A stretch of DNA of 64,000 nt from Novosphingobium hassiacum (GCF_014196055.1 NZ_JACICY010000003.1:62001-126000); one strand, 5' to 3'. Counted from the first letter of the stretch, positions 30,658 to 42,565 are shown. Made by a program: numbers and translations. The notes: a model not told the origin generated them from the letters alone.

Positions 30658-31518
30658 ATGCGTCTCGACGATTTCGACAACTCCATCAATGTCGAGGACC
30701 AGCGCGGTGGCGGCGGGCGCTTCCCCATGGGCGGTGGCGGCAAGATCGGTTGCGGCTCGATCGTCATCGCGCTGATCGCTGCGGTGGTTTTCGGGGTGGA
30801 CCCGGCGCAGATGCTCGGCTCGCTCCAGCAGGGCCAAAGCAGCGCGCCGGTCGAGCAGCAGGGCGGAACGTCGCTTGAAGAAAGCTGCGCGGTGAACGAA
30901 TTCAGCCGCGAAAGCTGCAACGCGATGTCATCGCTCAACAAGACCTGGGGGCCGCTGTTCCAACAAGCCAACATCAAATTCCAACCGCCCAAACTGGTGT
31001 TCTATTCGCAGGCGGGGCAATCGGGCTGCGGTGCGGCACAAAGTGCGATGGGGCCGTTCTATTGCCCCAGTGATTCAGGTATTTACATCGACACCGACTT
31101 TTACAACGAGATGGACAAGCAGATGGGTGCGGGCGGCGATTTTGCGCGCGTCTACGTGATGGCGCATGAATACGGGCACCATATCCAGAACGTGCTCGGC
31201 ACCTCGACGGAGGTCCGACAATTGCAACAGCGCAGCCCCAGTCAGGCAAACCAACTCTCTGTAAAGCTTGAGCTTCAGGCCGATTGCTACGCGGGCGTCT
31301 GGGCAGGCCGAAACCGCGACCGGATCGAAGCGGGTGACATCGAAGAAGGCATGCGCGCGGCGCACCAGATCGGTGACGATACCCTGATGAAGGCTGCAGG
31401 TCGTCGTCCGGTAGAGGACGCTTTCACCCACGGTAGCGCCGCGCAAAGAATGCAATGGTTGCGCAAGGGCTTGGAGACCGCCGACGAGGATCAGTGCGAC
31501 ACGTTCAAGGAAGTTTAA
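30658..31518 (+). CDS. YpfJ-family neutral zinc metallopeptidase
   Basis: 286 residues from ATG 30658, with AAAGGGGCAGG upstream; the frame is open from 30523 but that overlaps the divergent bdhA promoter and start. It begins MRLDDFDNSINVEDQRGGGG as usual for the family. A single membrane helix (IGCGSIVIALIAAVVFGV) lies at about residues 31-50, then an extracytoplasmic domain with the zinc motif HEYGHH (His170, Glu171, His174). Members are putative membrane-anchored proteases of unknown substrate. Confidence 0.9.
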   Translation: MRLDDFDNSINVEDQRGGGGRFPMGGGGKIGCGSIVIALIAAVVFGVDPAQMLGSLQQGQSSAPVEQQGGTSLEESCAVNEFSRESCNAMSSLNKTWGPLFQQANIKFQPPKLVFYSQAGQSGCGAAQSAMGPFYCPSDSGIYIDTDFYNEMDKQMGAGGDFARVYVMAHEYGHHIQNVLGTSTEVRQLQQRSPSQANQLSVKLELQADCYAGVWAGRNRDRIEAGDIEEGMRAAHQIGDDTLMKAAGRRPVEDAFTHGSAAQRMQWLRKGLETADEDQCDTFKEV

Positions 31519-31578
31519 GTCGTCTCTTGGAACCGAAACCGATTGCAGTGCTTGTCTCAACAAAATGGGGACAGACTT

Positions 31579-32250
31579 ATGCATATCACCAAGGCTCTTC
31601 GGTTCGCACTATTGCCTTGCGCTTGCGCCATCGCCGGACCTGCCATCGCGCAGACGGCGGTGTCGCAAGAGCGTGTCACTGCGGGCGACGTTGCAACGAC
31701 GCCGCTCAGCGATCTCAACATCAAGAAAGACGAGGTTCCAGCATTGCTGGTCTCGGCACGCGACAAACCGTACGATGTCAGCGGCTTGAAGCGTTGTCCT
31801 GCGATCGCAAGCGAGATCGGCAAGCTTGACGCGGTTCTCGGCGATGACATCGATATTGCCCGGGACGACGACAAGGGTGGCCCCAAAGTCGGCAACATGG
31901 CCAAGTCGCTGGTCAGCTCGCTGATTCCGTTCGGCGGCGTCATCCGCGAAATCAGCGGCGCCAATGCGCAGCAGCGCAAATGGAACGAAGCGATCTATGC
32001 CGGCTCGGTCCGTCGCGCATTTCTGAAGGGCGTGGGCGAGCAGCGCGGCTGCAAGTACCCGGCGCGTAGTGCGACGGCCAAGGATTCCGCTACGCTGTGG
32101 GCCGCCCGCGATGCCGCAGAGGCTTCCGAAAAAGCCAAGGATGACAACGACAAATCCAAGGATGGCGACAAGAAGAAGGTCGCTGCCAAGGATGCCAAGG
32201 GCAAGCCGGTCAAGTTCGAATCAAAGACCGTCGTCCAGCCTACCAACTGA
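31579..32250 (+). CDS. Exported hypothetical protein, Lys/Asp-rich C-terminus
   Basis: 223 residues from ATG 31579, with ATGGGGACAG upstream. A signal peptide ends about AGPAIAQ. The middle part (AIASEIGKLDAVLGDDIDIA then SLVSSLIPFGGVIREISGA) is well ordered with a possible amphipathic or membrane-touching helix. The last 50 residues are lysine- and aspartate-rich, low complexity. I do not recognise a family. It follows ypfJ at 60 bases on the same strand. Confidence 0.75.
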   Translation: MHITKALRFALLPCACAIAGPAIAQTAVSQERVTAGDVATTPLSDLNIKKDEVPALLVSARDKPYDVSGLKRCPAIASEIGKLDAVLGDDIDIARDDDKGGPKVGNMAKSLVSSLIPFGGVIREISGANAQQRKWNEAIYAGSVRRAFLKGVGEQRGCKYPARSATAKDSATLWAARDAAEASEKAKDDNDKSKDGDKKKVAAKDAKGKPVKFESKTVVQPTN

Positions 32251-32253
32251 GCG

Positions 32254-32934
32254 TCAGCTGCTCAGGCGCGCGATCTCTGCGTCGAGATCCTTGAGAATCT
32301 GTCCGCGGATGGAGTCTGACAGGCTCTTGTCGCTGGCAATCTCGTCGCGCGCCTGACGCACGCCCTTAAGCGCTTCGGCCATGGCGTGCTGCTCCAGTCC
32401 TTCGGGCGCGCCGCATATCCGCACTCGGACTCGCGTGAGCTTTCCGCCGTCTTCTGCTGAAGTATCAACGTCGGAAACCGGGTTCTTGCCCTTGCAATGC
32501 TCGCTTTCCTCGGTGACCACATCGGTCACGTCCTCGCCATTGTCGTTCATCACAACGACCCGCTGCTTCATGATCCGGCGGTGAAAGCCGTCGGCAACGG
32601 GTGGCACCGGACGCACCGGTGGGACACGTGATTCAGCGTCTACGATGCGCCGTTCGACTTCATCATCAGACAATGGCCGATCGGTCTGGAACACGAAAGT
32701 CTTGCCGTCGCGCGTAATCGTGCGGACGTAGTCAGTGCCAGCGCCCTGTTCATTCTTCTCGACGATAACCACCCGATGCTCTGCATTGCGTGAGGCGGGA
32801 GGCGACGGCGGTGAGGGAGGCGCGGGTGGCGCCGGAACAGCCTGCGGCGCGACGCTGGCATAGGCAAGGGTCGCGGTCGTGACCCAAACGGCGGCAAAGG
32901 TCAGTGCCGCACGGCGCTCAAAGATTGTTTTCAT
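32254..32934 (-). CDS. Exported hypothetical protein with proline-rich linker
   Basis: 226 residues. A signal peptide (RRAALTFAAVWVTTATLAYA) is followed by a proline-rich stretch (PAPPAPPSPPSPPAS), then a beta-rich middle (HRVVIVEKNEQG, YVRTITRDGKTFVFQTDRPL) and a helical C-terminus ending ILKDLDAEIARLSS. Two cysteines (HCKGKN and RICGAP) could pair. No family is recognised. It converges with the previous gene with 3 bases between stops. Confidence 0.72.
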   Translation of the reverse strand: MKTIFERRAALTFAAVWVTTATLAYASVAPQAVPAPPAPPSPPSPPASRNAEHRVVIVEKNEQGAGTDYVRTITRDGKTFVFQTDRPLSDDEVERRIVDAESRVPPVRPVPPVADGFHRRIMKQRVVVMNDNGEDVTDVVTEESEHCKGKNPVSDVDTSAEDGGKLTRVRVRICGAPEGLEQHAMAEALKGVRQARDEIASDKSLSDSIRGQILKDLDAEIARLSS

Positions 32935-33086
32935 CGCTAACTCCCAGATCCGTCAGAACCTATCCGCCTCGGCAGAAGGTTACGCCTGAAACTGCCATCG
33001 GGGATCGCACCAACAAAAGCCCAATCGTCGAACAACTGACTCGGCGGGCACGAACGGCGGTCACGTCCGTGCCCATGCAGCCCTGT

Positions 33087-34676
33087 TCAGAGTGCCAGAG
33101 CCTTTTCCTTGCCCTTCGTCTCCTTGCCTTCCTCTTCATCCTCACCGACGGGCTGGGTGAACTCGTTGACGTGACCGATCTTCAGTTCCTCGGCTTTGGC
33201 CAGCAGCGCTGCCTGATCCTTGCCGCCATCGATATCGGCTACGAGCTTGGCAAACGGGTTCTTGCCCGCCTTGTGAGCATCATAGGCAACGGGGGCAAGA
33301 ATGGATCGTGCGAGGGGAATGCGACCCAACCGGATCGCTTCGATGCCCATGCGCGCGCGAACCCCCGGGTCCGCAGGAGCGAGGGCGAAGGCGCTTGCGA
33401 GCCCGTCGATAGCCCCTTGCGGTGCGGTGCCGTTGGCGGCGACGAAGCTGTCGTAATAAAGCACCAGCGGCAGGGCGTGGCCGGGATCCAGCTTGTTAGC
33501 CTGCAGGAAATAGCGCCGCGCAGTTGCCCACTGGTTGCGGTCTTTGCTGGCGACAGCGCGCGTGGCGGCGATGCGTCCCTTGTAGACGATTGCCATCAGA
33601 TTTGCGGGCTCCACCGCCAAGGCGCGGTCGGCGGCGGCATCCGCACGATCAAGCTCCTGTGCGTCGAACTCCATCTCGGCGAGGCCGCGCTGGACTGCCG
33701 CATCGTTTGCATAGCGAGCGGCTACAGGCCGGGCCTTCTGGACGAGAGCCAGCGCCTTCTTGCGGTCAACGCCATTGGCTGAGACCACGCGATACGGCAG
33801 GAACTCTGCCTCACCGGCTGACAGCTTTTCGATTGCTACCTTGGAGGTGTTGCCGAGCTTGTCGGCTTCGATCAGGTAGCTACGGAACTTCTTGGAACGC
33901 AAGTATGCTTCGAGTTCGCTATCGAGCTTTTTAAGGTCGCCGAATGCGGCGCGGCCAGCTTCGAGCCCGCTCTTGCCTTGATCGACCAGCGTCGCGAATT
34001 TCGCATACTGACCCGGCCGCTTTCCGCTGACGAGAAGATAGTGCAGCGTCACCCACCCCCGGGAATACAGTTCGATGCGCTCCTGCCCCTTTGGCGGATT
34101 GCTGTCGCTGTCCAGCATACGCTCAACCGTCCAGCGGGAATTGCCGAGCATGGCAAAAGCACGCGATGCGTTTTCCTCACCGATCACGACGCTGCCATCT
34201 GGGCGCAGGTTGGCCGTGGCGAAAAGCTCCGCCAACCCTTCGCTGACCCATCCGGGATAGACTTCGGTCGACCCGGACAGCAGGATGTGGTGGGCGTATT
34301 CGTGAAACAGGACGATTTCGGGCGTCCAGCCCGGTCGCTCATACGGCAGGCGTTCCGGCACGAAACCGATCGCGCCCTGTGCATCACCGCGATAGAAACC
34401 GCCGATGTTGGCATCTCCTGCGAGCTTCTGCAGTTCGCTGAGGCTTGGCATCATGTAGATCGTGCCGACGCCTTCGTGTTCGACCTTGAACAGGGTCCGC
34501 AACGCAGCATGATAACGCTCAAGGCGTTCAACCCGCTTTTTCAAGGCAGCTTCGGGCATGTCGGCCATTACGATGAAATGCGGTGACTTTGCCCGCAGCC
34601 ATTCGGCGTGCGCTGGTTGCGATAGCGCCAGCAACGAAGCTGCACCGATCAGGCCGTTACGTAGAATCTTAAGCAT
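33087..34676 (-). CDS. Exported gluzincin-like protein with TPR-like C-terminal half
   Basis: 529 residues from ATG 34676, preceded by CAGGGGC. A signal peptide ends near SQPAHAEW. The N-terminal third carries HEYAHH (His125, Glu126, His129) followed by VSEGLAELFA, whose Glu can be the third zinc ligand; this is the pattern of DUF1570/peptidase MA-like gluzincins. The rest consists of helical repeats resembling TPRs (AAADRALAVEPANLMAIVYK, YFLQANKLDPGHALPLVL). The C-terminus is acidic then lysine-rich. A periplasmic peptidase is plausible but activity is not shown. Confidence 0.82.
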   Translation of the reverse strand: MLKILRNGLIGAASLLALSQPAHAEWLRAKSPHFIVMADMPEAALKKRVERLERYHAALRTLFKVEHEGVGTIYMMPSLSELQKLAGDANIGGFYRGDAQGAIGFVPERLPYERPGWTPEIVLFHEYAHHILLSGSTEVYPGWVSEGLAELFATANLRPDGSVVIGEENASRAFAMLGNSRWTVERMLDSDSNPPKGQERIELYSRGWVTLHYLLVSGKRPGQYAKFATLVDQGKSGLEAGRAAFGDLKKLDSELEAYLRSKKFRSYLIEADKLGNTSKVAIEKLSAGEAEFLPYRVVSANGVDRKKALALVQKARPVAARYANDAAVQRGLAEMEFDAQELDRADAAADRALAVEPANLMAIVYKGRIAATRAVASKDRNQWATARRYFLQANKLDPGHALPLVLYYDSFVAANGTAPQGAIDGLASAFALAPADPGVRARMGIEAIRLGRIPLARSILAPVAYDAHKAGKNPFAKLVADIDGGKDQAALLAKAEELKIGHVNEFTQPVGEDEEEGKETKGKEKALAL

Positions 34677-34792
34677 TTTTGCCCCTGTCGACATCCTATC
34701 AGCGGATGGTAGCCGATGACCGCGGGCGTTCCAGTATCATTTGCAACAAGTCCACGAGCAAATCGAACTTTGTCGGCACTGTGTCAAAACGA

Positions 34793-34826
34793 CAACAGCG
34801 CGCGTCCATGGGGACGCGCGCTGTTG
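34793..34826 (-). terminator. Terminator of the sdh operon
   Basis: CAACAGCGCGCGTCC at 34793-34807 pairs perfectly over 15 bases with 34812-34826 around loop ATGG. On the minus strand the stem is followed by TCGTTTTGAC. It lies 24 bases after the sdhA stop, so transcription probably ends here. Confidence 0.85.
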
Positions 34827-34849
34827 CACTCAATCGGGAATTACGAGGG

Positions 34850-36670
34850 TCAGTACACGCGCTTTTTGGGCTTGATGTACTCGACATCGTCGGTGAGCGT
34901 GTATTCGTGGACCGGGCGGTAGTCGATCTTGACCTCGCCGCCCTTGCCGCCCCAGCCATTGAACCACGTCGCGGTGTGCTTCATCCACTCGGCATCGTTG
35001 CGATCGGGGAAATCCTCGTGCGCGTGGGCGCCGCGGCTTTCCTTGCGGTTGTAGGCCGAGTGCATCGTGACCGAAGCCTGGCTGATCAAGTTGTCGAGTT
35101 CGAGCGTTTCCACCAGATCCGAGTTCCAGATCAGCGAGCGGTCGGACACGTTGATGTCCTGCATGCGCTCGTACGTGGCTGCCAGCTTGACCTTGCCTTC
35201 GGCCATCAGTTCGTCGGTGCGGAACACTGCTGCATGGGCCGACATCGTGCGCTGCATTTCGGTGCGCACTTCGGCGGTGGGCGAGCCGCCCTTGGCGTTG
35301 CGGAAGTGATCGAGACGGCCGAGCGCCATGTCGGCGCTGTCCTTGGGCAGCGCGTTGTGCGCGGTGCCCGGCTTGATCAGTTCCTTGAGCCGCAGGCCGG
35401 TGGCGCGACCGAACACGACGAGATCGATCAGCGAGTTAGACCCGAGGCGGTTTGCACCATGGACCGAAACGCAGGCCGCTTCGCCGACTGCGAACAGGCC
35501 GGGAATGATCGTCTCTGGATTGCCGTCCGCGCCGATCGTCACGACTTCACCGTGATAATTGCACGGAATTCCGCCCATGTTGTAGTGGACGGTGGGAACC
35601 ACAGGCAGCGGCTGACGGGTCAGATCGACGCCGGCAAAGATCTTGCCGCTCTCGGTGATGCCCGGCAGGCGTTCAGCCAGCACCTTCTGATCGATGTGAT
35701 CGAGGTGCAGGAAGATGTGGTCCTTGTGCGGACCCACGCCGCGACCTTCGCGGATTTCCAGCGCCATCGACCGCGACACGACGTCGCGCGAGGCGAGGTC
35801 TTTGGCCGACGGGGCGTAGCGTTCCATGAAACGCTCGCCCTCGGAGTTGGTCAGGTAACCGCCCTCACCGCGCGCGCCTTCGGTGATCAGCACGCCCGCG
35901 CCATAGATGCCGGTCGGGTGGAACTGGACGAACTCCATGTCCTGCAGCGGGAGTCCTGCGCGCAGCACCATGCCGCCGCCGTCACCGGTGCAGGTATGGG
36001 CAGAGGTCGCGGTGAAATACGAGCGACCGTAGCCGCCGGTTGCCAGCACGACAGCGTGGCTGCGGAAGCGGTGGATCGAGCCATCGTCCATGCACAGCGC
36101 GATCACGCCCCGGCACTGGCCGTTCTCCATGATCAGGTCGATCGCGAAGTATTCGATGAAGAAGTCCGCATCGTACTTCAGGCTCTGCTGATAGAGCGCA
36201 TGGAGCATGGCGTGGCCGGTACGGTCGGCAGCGGCACAGGTGCGCTGGACCGGAGGCCCCTCACCCATGTTCTGCATGTGGCCGCCGAACGGGCGCTGGT
36301 AGATCGTGCCTTCGGCGTTGCGGCTGAACGGAACGCCTGCGTGTTCCAGTTCGTAGACCGCTGCTGGTGCTTCGCGCACCATATATTCGATCGCGTCCTG
36401 ATCGCCCAGCCAGTCCGATCCCTTGACGGTATCGTACATGTGCCAGGTCCAGTGATCCGGGCTGTTGTTGCCAAGGCTGGCCGCGATGCCGCCCTGTGCG
36501 GCGACGGTGTGGCTGCGCGTTGGGAAGACCTTGGTGATGCAGGCGGTGCGCAGGCCAGCTTGTGCCGAGCCCATCGTGGCGCGCAGGCCCGATCCGCCCG
36601 CCCCTACGACGACGGTGTCATAAGTGTGGTCGATGATCTTGTATGCCGGAGCGGCGGAACTGGAAGCCAT
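34850..36670 (-). CDS. sdhA: Succinate dehydrogenase flavoprotein subunit
   Basis: 606 residues. The FAD-binding motif [13 protein letters not shown] is near residue 20 and the covalent-FAD histidine is in [25 protein letters not shown] and the substrate-site Arg/His region (HFRNAKGG and FQ-HPTGI type motif [11 protein letters not shown]) are present. It oxidises succinate to fumarate and passes electrons to SdhB. It is 3 bases after sdhD. No sdhB follows: a terminator comes next. Confidence 0.97.
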   Translation of the reverse strand: MASSSAAPAYKIIDHTYDTVVVGAGGSGLRATMGSAQAGLRTACITKVFPTRSHTVAAQGGIAASLGNNSPDHWTWHMYDTVKGSDWLGDQDAIEYMVREAPAAVYELEHAGVPFSRNAEGTIYQRPFGGHMQNMGEGPPVQRTCAAADRTGHAMLHALYQQSLKYDADFFIEYFAIDLIMENGQCRGVIALCMDDGSIHRFRSHAVVLATGGYGRSYFTATSAHTCTGDGGGMVLRAGLPLQDMEFVQFHPTGIYGAGVLITEGARGEGGYLTNSEGERFMERYAPSAKDLASRDVVSRSMALEIREGRGVGPHKDHIFLHLDHIDQKVLAERLPGITESGKIFAGVDLTRQPLPVVPTVHYNMGGIPCNYHGEVVTIGADGNPETIIPGLFAVGEAACVSVHGANRLGSNSLIDLVVFGRATGLRLKELIKPGTAHNALPKDSADMALGRLDHFRNAKGGSPTAEVRTEMQRTMSAHAAVFRTDELMAEGKVKLAATYERMQDINVSDRSLIWNSDLVETLELDNLISQASVTMHSAYNRKESRGAHAHEDFPDRNDAEWMKHTATWFNGWGGKGGEVKIDYRPVHEYTLTDDVEYIKPKKRVY

Positions 36671-36673
36671 GAC

Positions 36674-37057
36674 TTACGCGCCCCCCAAGGCGATGCGAAG
36701 AACCGAAAGGATGCCGAAAGCAGCAGCGACGAACGGCACGATGTTGACCAGCAGCCATGCAGCGACCTTGCCACCTTCGCCGTGGATATAATCTTCGAGC
36801 ATCACCTGAACGCCCATACGGGCATGGGTGAAGGTGTTGATCATGATCAGGATCAGCGCGATCGACGGCAGCGGCCGCGCGACCCAGCCCCGCACCGTGG
36901 CGTAAGTGTAGTCCGGCAGCAGCGCGAGGCTGACGATCAGGAAGGTGATCAGGACGAGGTTGCCGACAGCAGTGAGCCGCGCGGTCAGCCAGTGATGGGT
37001 GCCTTCGTGACTGGAGCCCAGACCGCGGACGCGTCCGATTGAGGTGCCGTTACCCAT
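36674..37057 (-). CDS. sdhD: Succinate dehydrogenase membrane anchor subunit
   Basis: 127 residues with three membrane helices. Conserved GSSHEGTHHWLTARLTAVGN is near the N-terminus and HARMGVQVMLEDYIHGE in the C-terminal half, the region that binds heme b and quinone. With SdhC it anchors the dehydrogenase in the inner membrane. It starts 40 bases after the sdhC stop. Confidence 0.93.
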   Translation of the reverse strand: MGNGTSIGRVRGLGSSHEGTHHWLTARLTAVGNLVLITFLIVSLALLPDYTYATVRGWVARPLPSIALILIMINTFTHARMGVQVMLEDYIHGEGGKVAAWLLVNIVPFVAAAFGILSVLRIALGGA

Positions 37058-37097
37058 GGGTGTGTGCCTCTTTAATTTGCCAAATCCCGCCGGCGCA

Positions 37098-37523
37098 TCA
37101 GCGCAGCAGCAGGAAGGCCCAGAACAGGACGGTGGCGATCACCGAGAAGACGATCGTGGCGATGGACCACGTCTTATTGGCGGTGAGCTCGTAACCCGCG
37201 CCGATATCGAGGATCAGGTGGCGCACGCCGGAGGCCGCGTGCTGGAAGAACGCCCAGCTGAGGCCCACCAGCACGACCTTGCCAAGCAGTGCGGTCGCCG
37301 TCTGCAGGCCGCCACCTGCGCCCGTCCACGTGTAATCGAGGAAGCTCTGGTAACTTTCGGGACCGCTGGCCAGCGCACCGATCCACCACAGCAGCAGGCC
37401 GAGGCCTGCAAAGGCCAGACCGTTGCCAGTGACGCGATGCAGGATCGAGACCAGCATGCCCGGACCCCAGCGCCAGATCTGAAGATGCGGCGATAGTGGC
37501 CGTGGTTTGGGCGCCTGCGCCAT
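37098..37523 (-). CDS. sdhC: Succinate dehydrogenase cytochrome b556 subunit
   Basis: 141 residues with three membrane helices. RPLSPHLQIW and SILHRVTGNGLAFAG are the N-terminal family signature, and FFQHAASGVRHLILDIG holds the heme-ligand histidine. It is the first gene of the sdhCDA operon. Its promoter must lie in the 155-base gap shared with the divergent beta-lactamase gene. Confidence 0.95.
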   Translation of the reverse strand: MAQAPKPRPLSPHLQIWRWGPGMLVSILHRVTGNGLAFAGLGLLLWWIGALASGPESYQSFLDYTWTGAGGGLQTATALLGKVVLVGLSWAFFQHAASGVRHLILDIGAGYELTANKTWSIATIVFSVIATVLFWAFLLLR

Positions 37524-37678
37524 CGTGTAACCCCCTAGAAGTCAGCAAGGGGCCGCAGCAAAGCCACGGCCGGGATGCGATTCGGTATTAGTCGAAATGA
37601 TCGACCGTGCAAGCGCGAGCGGGATGTTATTAAGGACAGCCCGTTGCGCCTGCGTTCGCGCGCTTCTAGACAACGCAG

Positions 37679-38569
37679 ATGTCCATTCGTCTACCCCTGT
37701 TTTTCGCCACTGCGTTCATCGCGTCCGGTTCCGCCCTCCCCGCCCTTGCCGCTCCTGATGCCGCCGACCCCGCTGCGGGTCGCCGGTTCGTCGAACAGTG
37801 CAAGGGCAAGGAGAGCTTCGACGACCCTGCCCCGCCGGTCCATATATATGGCAATGTCTGGTATGTCGGCACATGCAACGTGACCGTTCTGCTGCTGACT
37901 TCGCCCAAGGGGCATGTGCTGGTGGATGCAGCAACCGAGGGCGCCGTGCCACAGGTACTGGCGAACATTCGTACTGCAGGCTTCAATCCGAAGGACGTGC
38001 GCTGGATCGTATCGAGCCACGAACATTTCGATCACGTCGGCGGGCTGGCCGCACTGAAGCGCGCGACCGGGGCGAAAGTCGTGGCGCGGGCCGAGGCTGT
38101 TCGGGTCTTGCGATCGGGCAAGGTCAATCCCGCCGATCCGCAATTTCAGGAAATCCATGGCTCTGCGCCGGTTCGCCCCGACAAGGTCATGAAGGACGGA
38201 CAGGTACTCGTCGCCGGGCCGCTGCGCCTGACGATGATCGCCACGCCGGGCCACACCGAGGGCTCGACCAGCTGGACGTGGCAGAGCTGCGAGGGCGCGG
38301 ACTGCCGCAAGTTCACCTATCTCGACAGCCTGACCGCACTGCCGCTGGGCACGTACCGCTTCGCCGACCATCCCGAGCGGGTGGCGATGTTCCGCAAGAC
38401 GTTCGACATGGTCGACAAGATGGACTGCGGCGTCGTGCTGACGCCGCATCCTTCGGCCAGCGCGATGGCTGAGCGGATGTCGGGGGCCGAGCCTTTGTAC
38501 GAGGACGAGGATTGCCGGGTGATCGTCAAGTCAGCGCGCGCGCGTCTCGATACGGCGCTGCTGCCATGA
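37679..38569 (+). CDS. Subclass B3 metallo-beta-lactamase
   Basis: 296 residues with a signal peptide ending near LPALAA. The zinc ligands are HEHFDH (His114, His116, Asp118, His119), His192 in TPGHTEGS and His257 in LTPHPSA. Ser217 in YLDSLTAL replaces the cysteine used in B1 enzymes. This His-x-His-x-Asp-His, His, His set with Ser is the B3 (L1/FEZ-like) pattern. B3 enzymes hydrolyse most beta-lactams including carbapenems in the periplasm, but some relatives have other activities. It is a resident chromosomal gene coupled to prmA (ATGA), with no mobile element nearby. Confidence 0.88.
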   Translation: MSIRLPLFFATAFIASGSALPALAAPDAADPAAGRRFVEQCKGKESFDDPAPPVHIYGNVWYVGTCNVTVLLLTSPKGHVLVDAATEGAVPQVLANIRTAGFNPKDVRWIVSSHEHFDHVGGLAALKRATGAKVVARAEAVRVLRSGKVNPADPQFQEIHGSAPVRPDKVMKDGQVLVAGPLRLTMIATPGHTEGSTSWTWQSCEGADCRKFTYLDSLTALPLGTYRFADHPERVAMFRKTFDMVDKMDCGVVLTPHPSASAMAERMSGAEPLYEDEDCRVIVKSARARLDTALLP

Positions 38570-39468
38570 GCTGGAAGATCACCGCATTCGCGCCGCGCGA
38601 TCTGGTTCAGGCCGCGCTCGTCGCGCACGAGGATGCGTGGGACTGGGACCATGACATCGTTATCGCGGGAAGCGAGATCGCCGAGGACAAGCCCGACGAC
38701 TGGCAGCTTGAAGCGTGGATGGATCGCAAGCCGCGCAAGGCCGACCGCAATGCGATCGCGCGGCTGTTTCCCGGCAGCACCCCGACGCTGCACATCGAGG
38801 AACTGGCCGACGAGGATTGGGTGACGCTGAGCCAACAGGGCGTCGAGCCCATCCGCGAGGGCGTGTTCCATGTGCATACGCCCGAGCATCTGGCCTTGCG
38901 CGAACCGGGCGTACGCGATTTCGTGATTCCCGCAAGCCAGGCGTTCGGGACCGGGCAGCACGCGACGACAGCGGGCTGCCTTGCGATGCTGAGCCACATG
39001 AAGCGGCAGGGCGTGCGGGTGCGCAACCTTGCCGACATCGGCACCGGAACCGGATTGCTGGCGTTTGCGGGGTTGCATCTGTGGCCTGCCGCGCGGGCAA
39101 TCGCGAGCGACATCGACGGGGTGTGCGGGCCGGTGGTGCTCGAGAACGCGGCGGCGAATGGGGTTGCCATCGGTGGCGGTCCGGGGCGGCTGACGATGGT
39201 GATCGCGGCGGGGATGGAGCATCCCTTGCTGGAGGCGGCCGGGCCTTATGATCTGCTGATCGCGAACATTCTGGCGGGGCCGCTGGTCGAACTCGCGCCC
39301 GATTTTGCGTCAGCCGTGGTGCCGGGCGGCAGCGTGCTGCTGGCAGGATTGCTTGAGACGCAGGAGCCAACGGTACGGGCGGCCTATCGGCGTGCCGGAC
39401 TGCGGTTGGCGGGCCGGATCGTGCGAGGGGACTGGTCGATCCTGTGGCTTAGGCGTCGGCGGGCGTAA
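38566..39468 (+). CDS. prmA: Ribosomal protein L11 methyltransferase
   Basis: 300 residues from ATG 38566, which overlaps the beta-lactamase stop by 4 bases; an upstream in-frame start at 38512 is rejected. The N-terminal substrate-binding domain is followed by PGVRDFVIPASQAFGTGQHA and the SAM motif LADIGTGTGLLAFAG. IANILAGPLVELAPDF is the catalytic-loop signature (NILA). It trimethylates ribosomal protein L11. The 3' end overlaps the convergent CinA-type gene by 20 bases. Confidence 0.93.
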   Translation: MSWKITAFAPRDLVQAALVAHEDAWDWDHDIVIAGSEIAEDKPDDWQLEAWMDRKPRKADRNAIARLFPGSTPTLHIEELADEDWVTLSQQGVEPIREGVFHVHTPEHLALREPGVRDFVIPASQAFGTGQHATTAGCLAMLSHMKRQGVRVRNLADIGTGTGLLAFAGLHLWPAARAIASDIDGVCGPVVLENAAANGVAIGGGPGRLTMVIAAGMEHPLLEAAGPYDLLIANILAGPLVELAPDFASAVVPGGSVLLAGLLETQEPTVRAAYRRAGLRLAGRIVRGDWSILWLRRRRA

Positions 39469-39955
39469 CCAGCGTTTCGGTGAGCAGGGTCAGCGCGGCG
39501 GCGGTGAACGCCTGCATATTGGCAAGGCGATCGTCGCTGTGGGTTTCGATCAACCGCGAGGCCGAAACGCCGTTCGGTCCGACGACCGCGATTGCGCTGG
39601 TGCCCGAGCCGATACCGAGCGGGTGGGCTCTTCCGCCGGATGCTCCGGTTTCGGCAATGCCCCAATCGGCGCCGTAGCGTTTGCGGATCAGGTCGGCCTG
39701 CGCGAGGGCATAGGCTTCAGTCGCCGATGTGTACTGGCGCAGCGAGCCGGGTTCGTGACCGAGCACGATGCGGCGGCCCTTGACGGTATAGATAATTCCG
39801 CCACCGAGGTAGAACGCCGACGCTCCGGGCATGGCGAGCAGGCTTGCCGAGATCAGACCGCCGGTGGAGCCATCGACCACTGCGATCGTCTGCCCGCGGT
39901 CCTTTAGAGCGGTTCCAGCGCGGGCGGCGATGGCGGCGAGGTCTTCGAGCATCAT
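39449..39955 (-). CDS. CinA-family protein (nicotinamide-nucleotide amidohydrolase domain)
   Basis: 168 residues, a stand-alone PncC/CinA C-terminal domain. Motifs seen are TIAVVDGSTGGLISASLLAMPGAS near residues 24-45 (family consensus AESCTGG; here the Cys is replaced, reading DGSTGG), YTVKGRRIVLG, and GIAETGASGGRAHPLG. The family converts nicotinamide mononucleotide to nicotinate mononucleotide. The usual ESCTGG nucleophile region is altered to DGSTGG, so activity is uncertain. It starts 2 bases after ligA. Confidence 0.82.
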   Translation of the reverse strand: MMLEDLAAIAARAGTALKDRGQTIAVVDGSTGGLISASLLAMPGASAFYLGGGIIYTVKGRRIVLGHEPGSLRQYTSATEAYALAQADLIRKRYGADWGIAETGASGGRAHPLGIGSGTSAIAVVGPNGVSASRLIETHSDDRLANMQAFTAAALTLLTETLVTPADA

Positions 39956-39957
39956 GC

Positions 39958-42524
<2,567 letters not shown>

Positions 42525-42565
42525 GGTTTGGCGACGAGAAATCCGAGCGTTGCTTTGTGGGACAA

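Noticed and set aside
34679-37042. 787-codon open frame antisense to sdhA and sdhD
   Set aside because: It runs across two well-identified genes on the other strand, with no recognisable motif.
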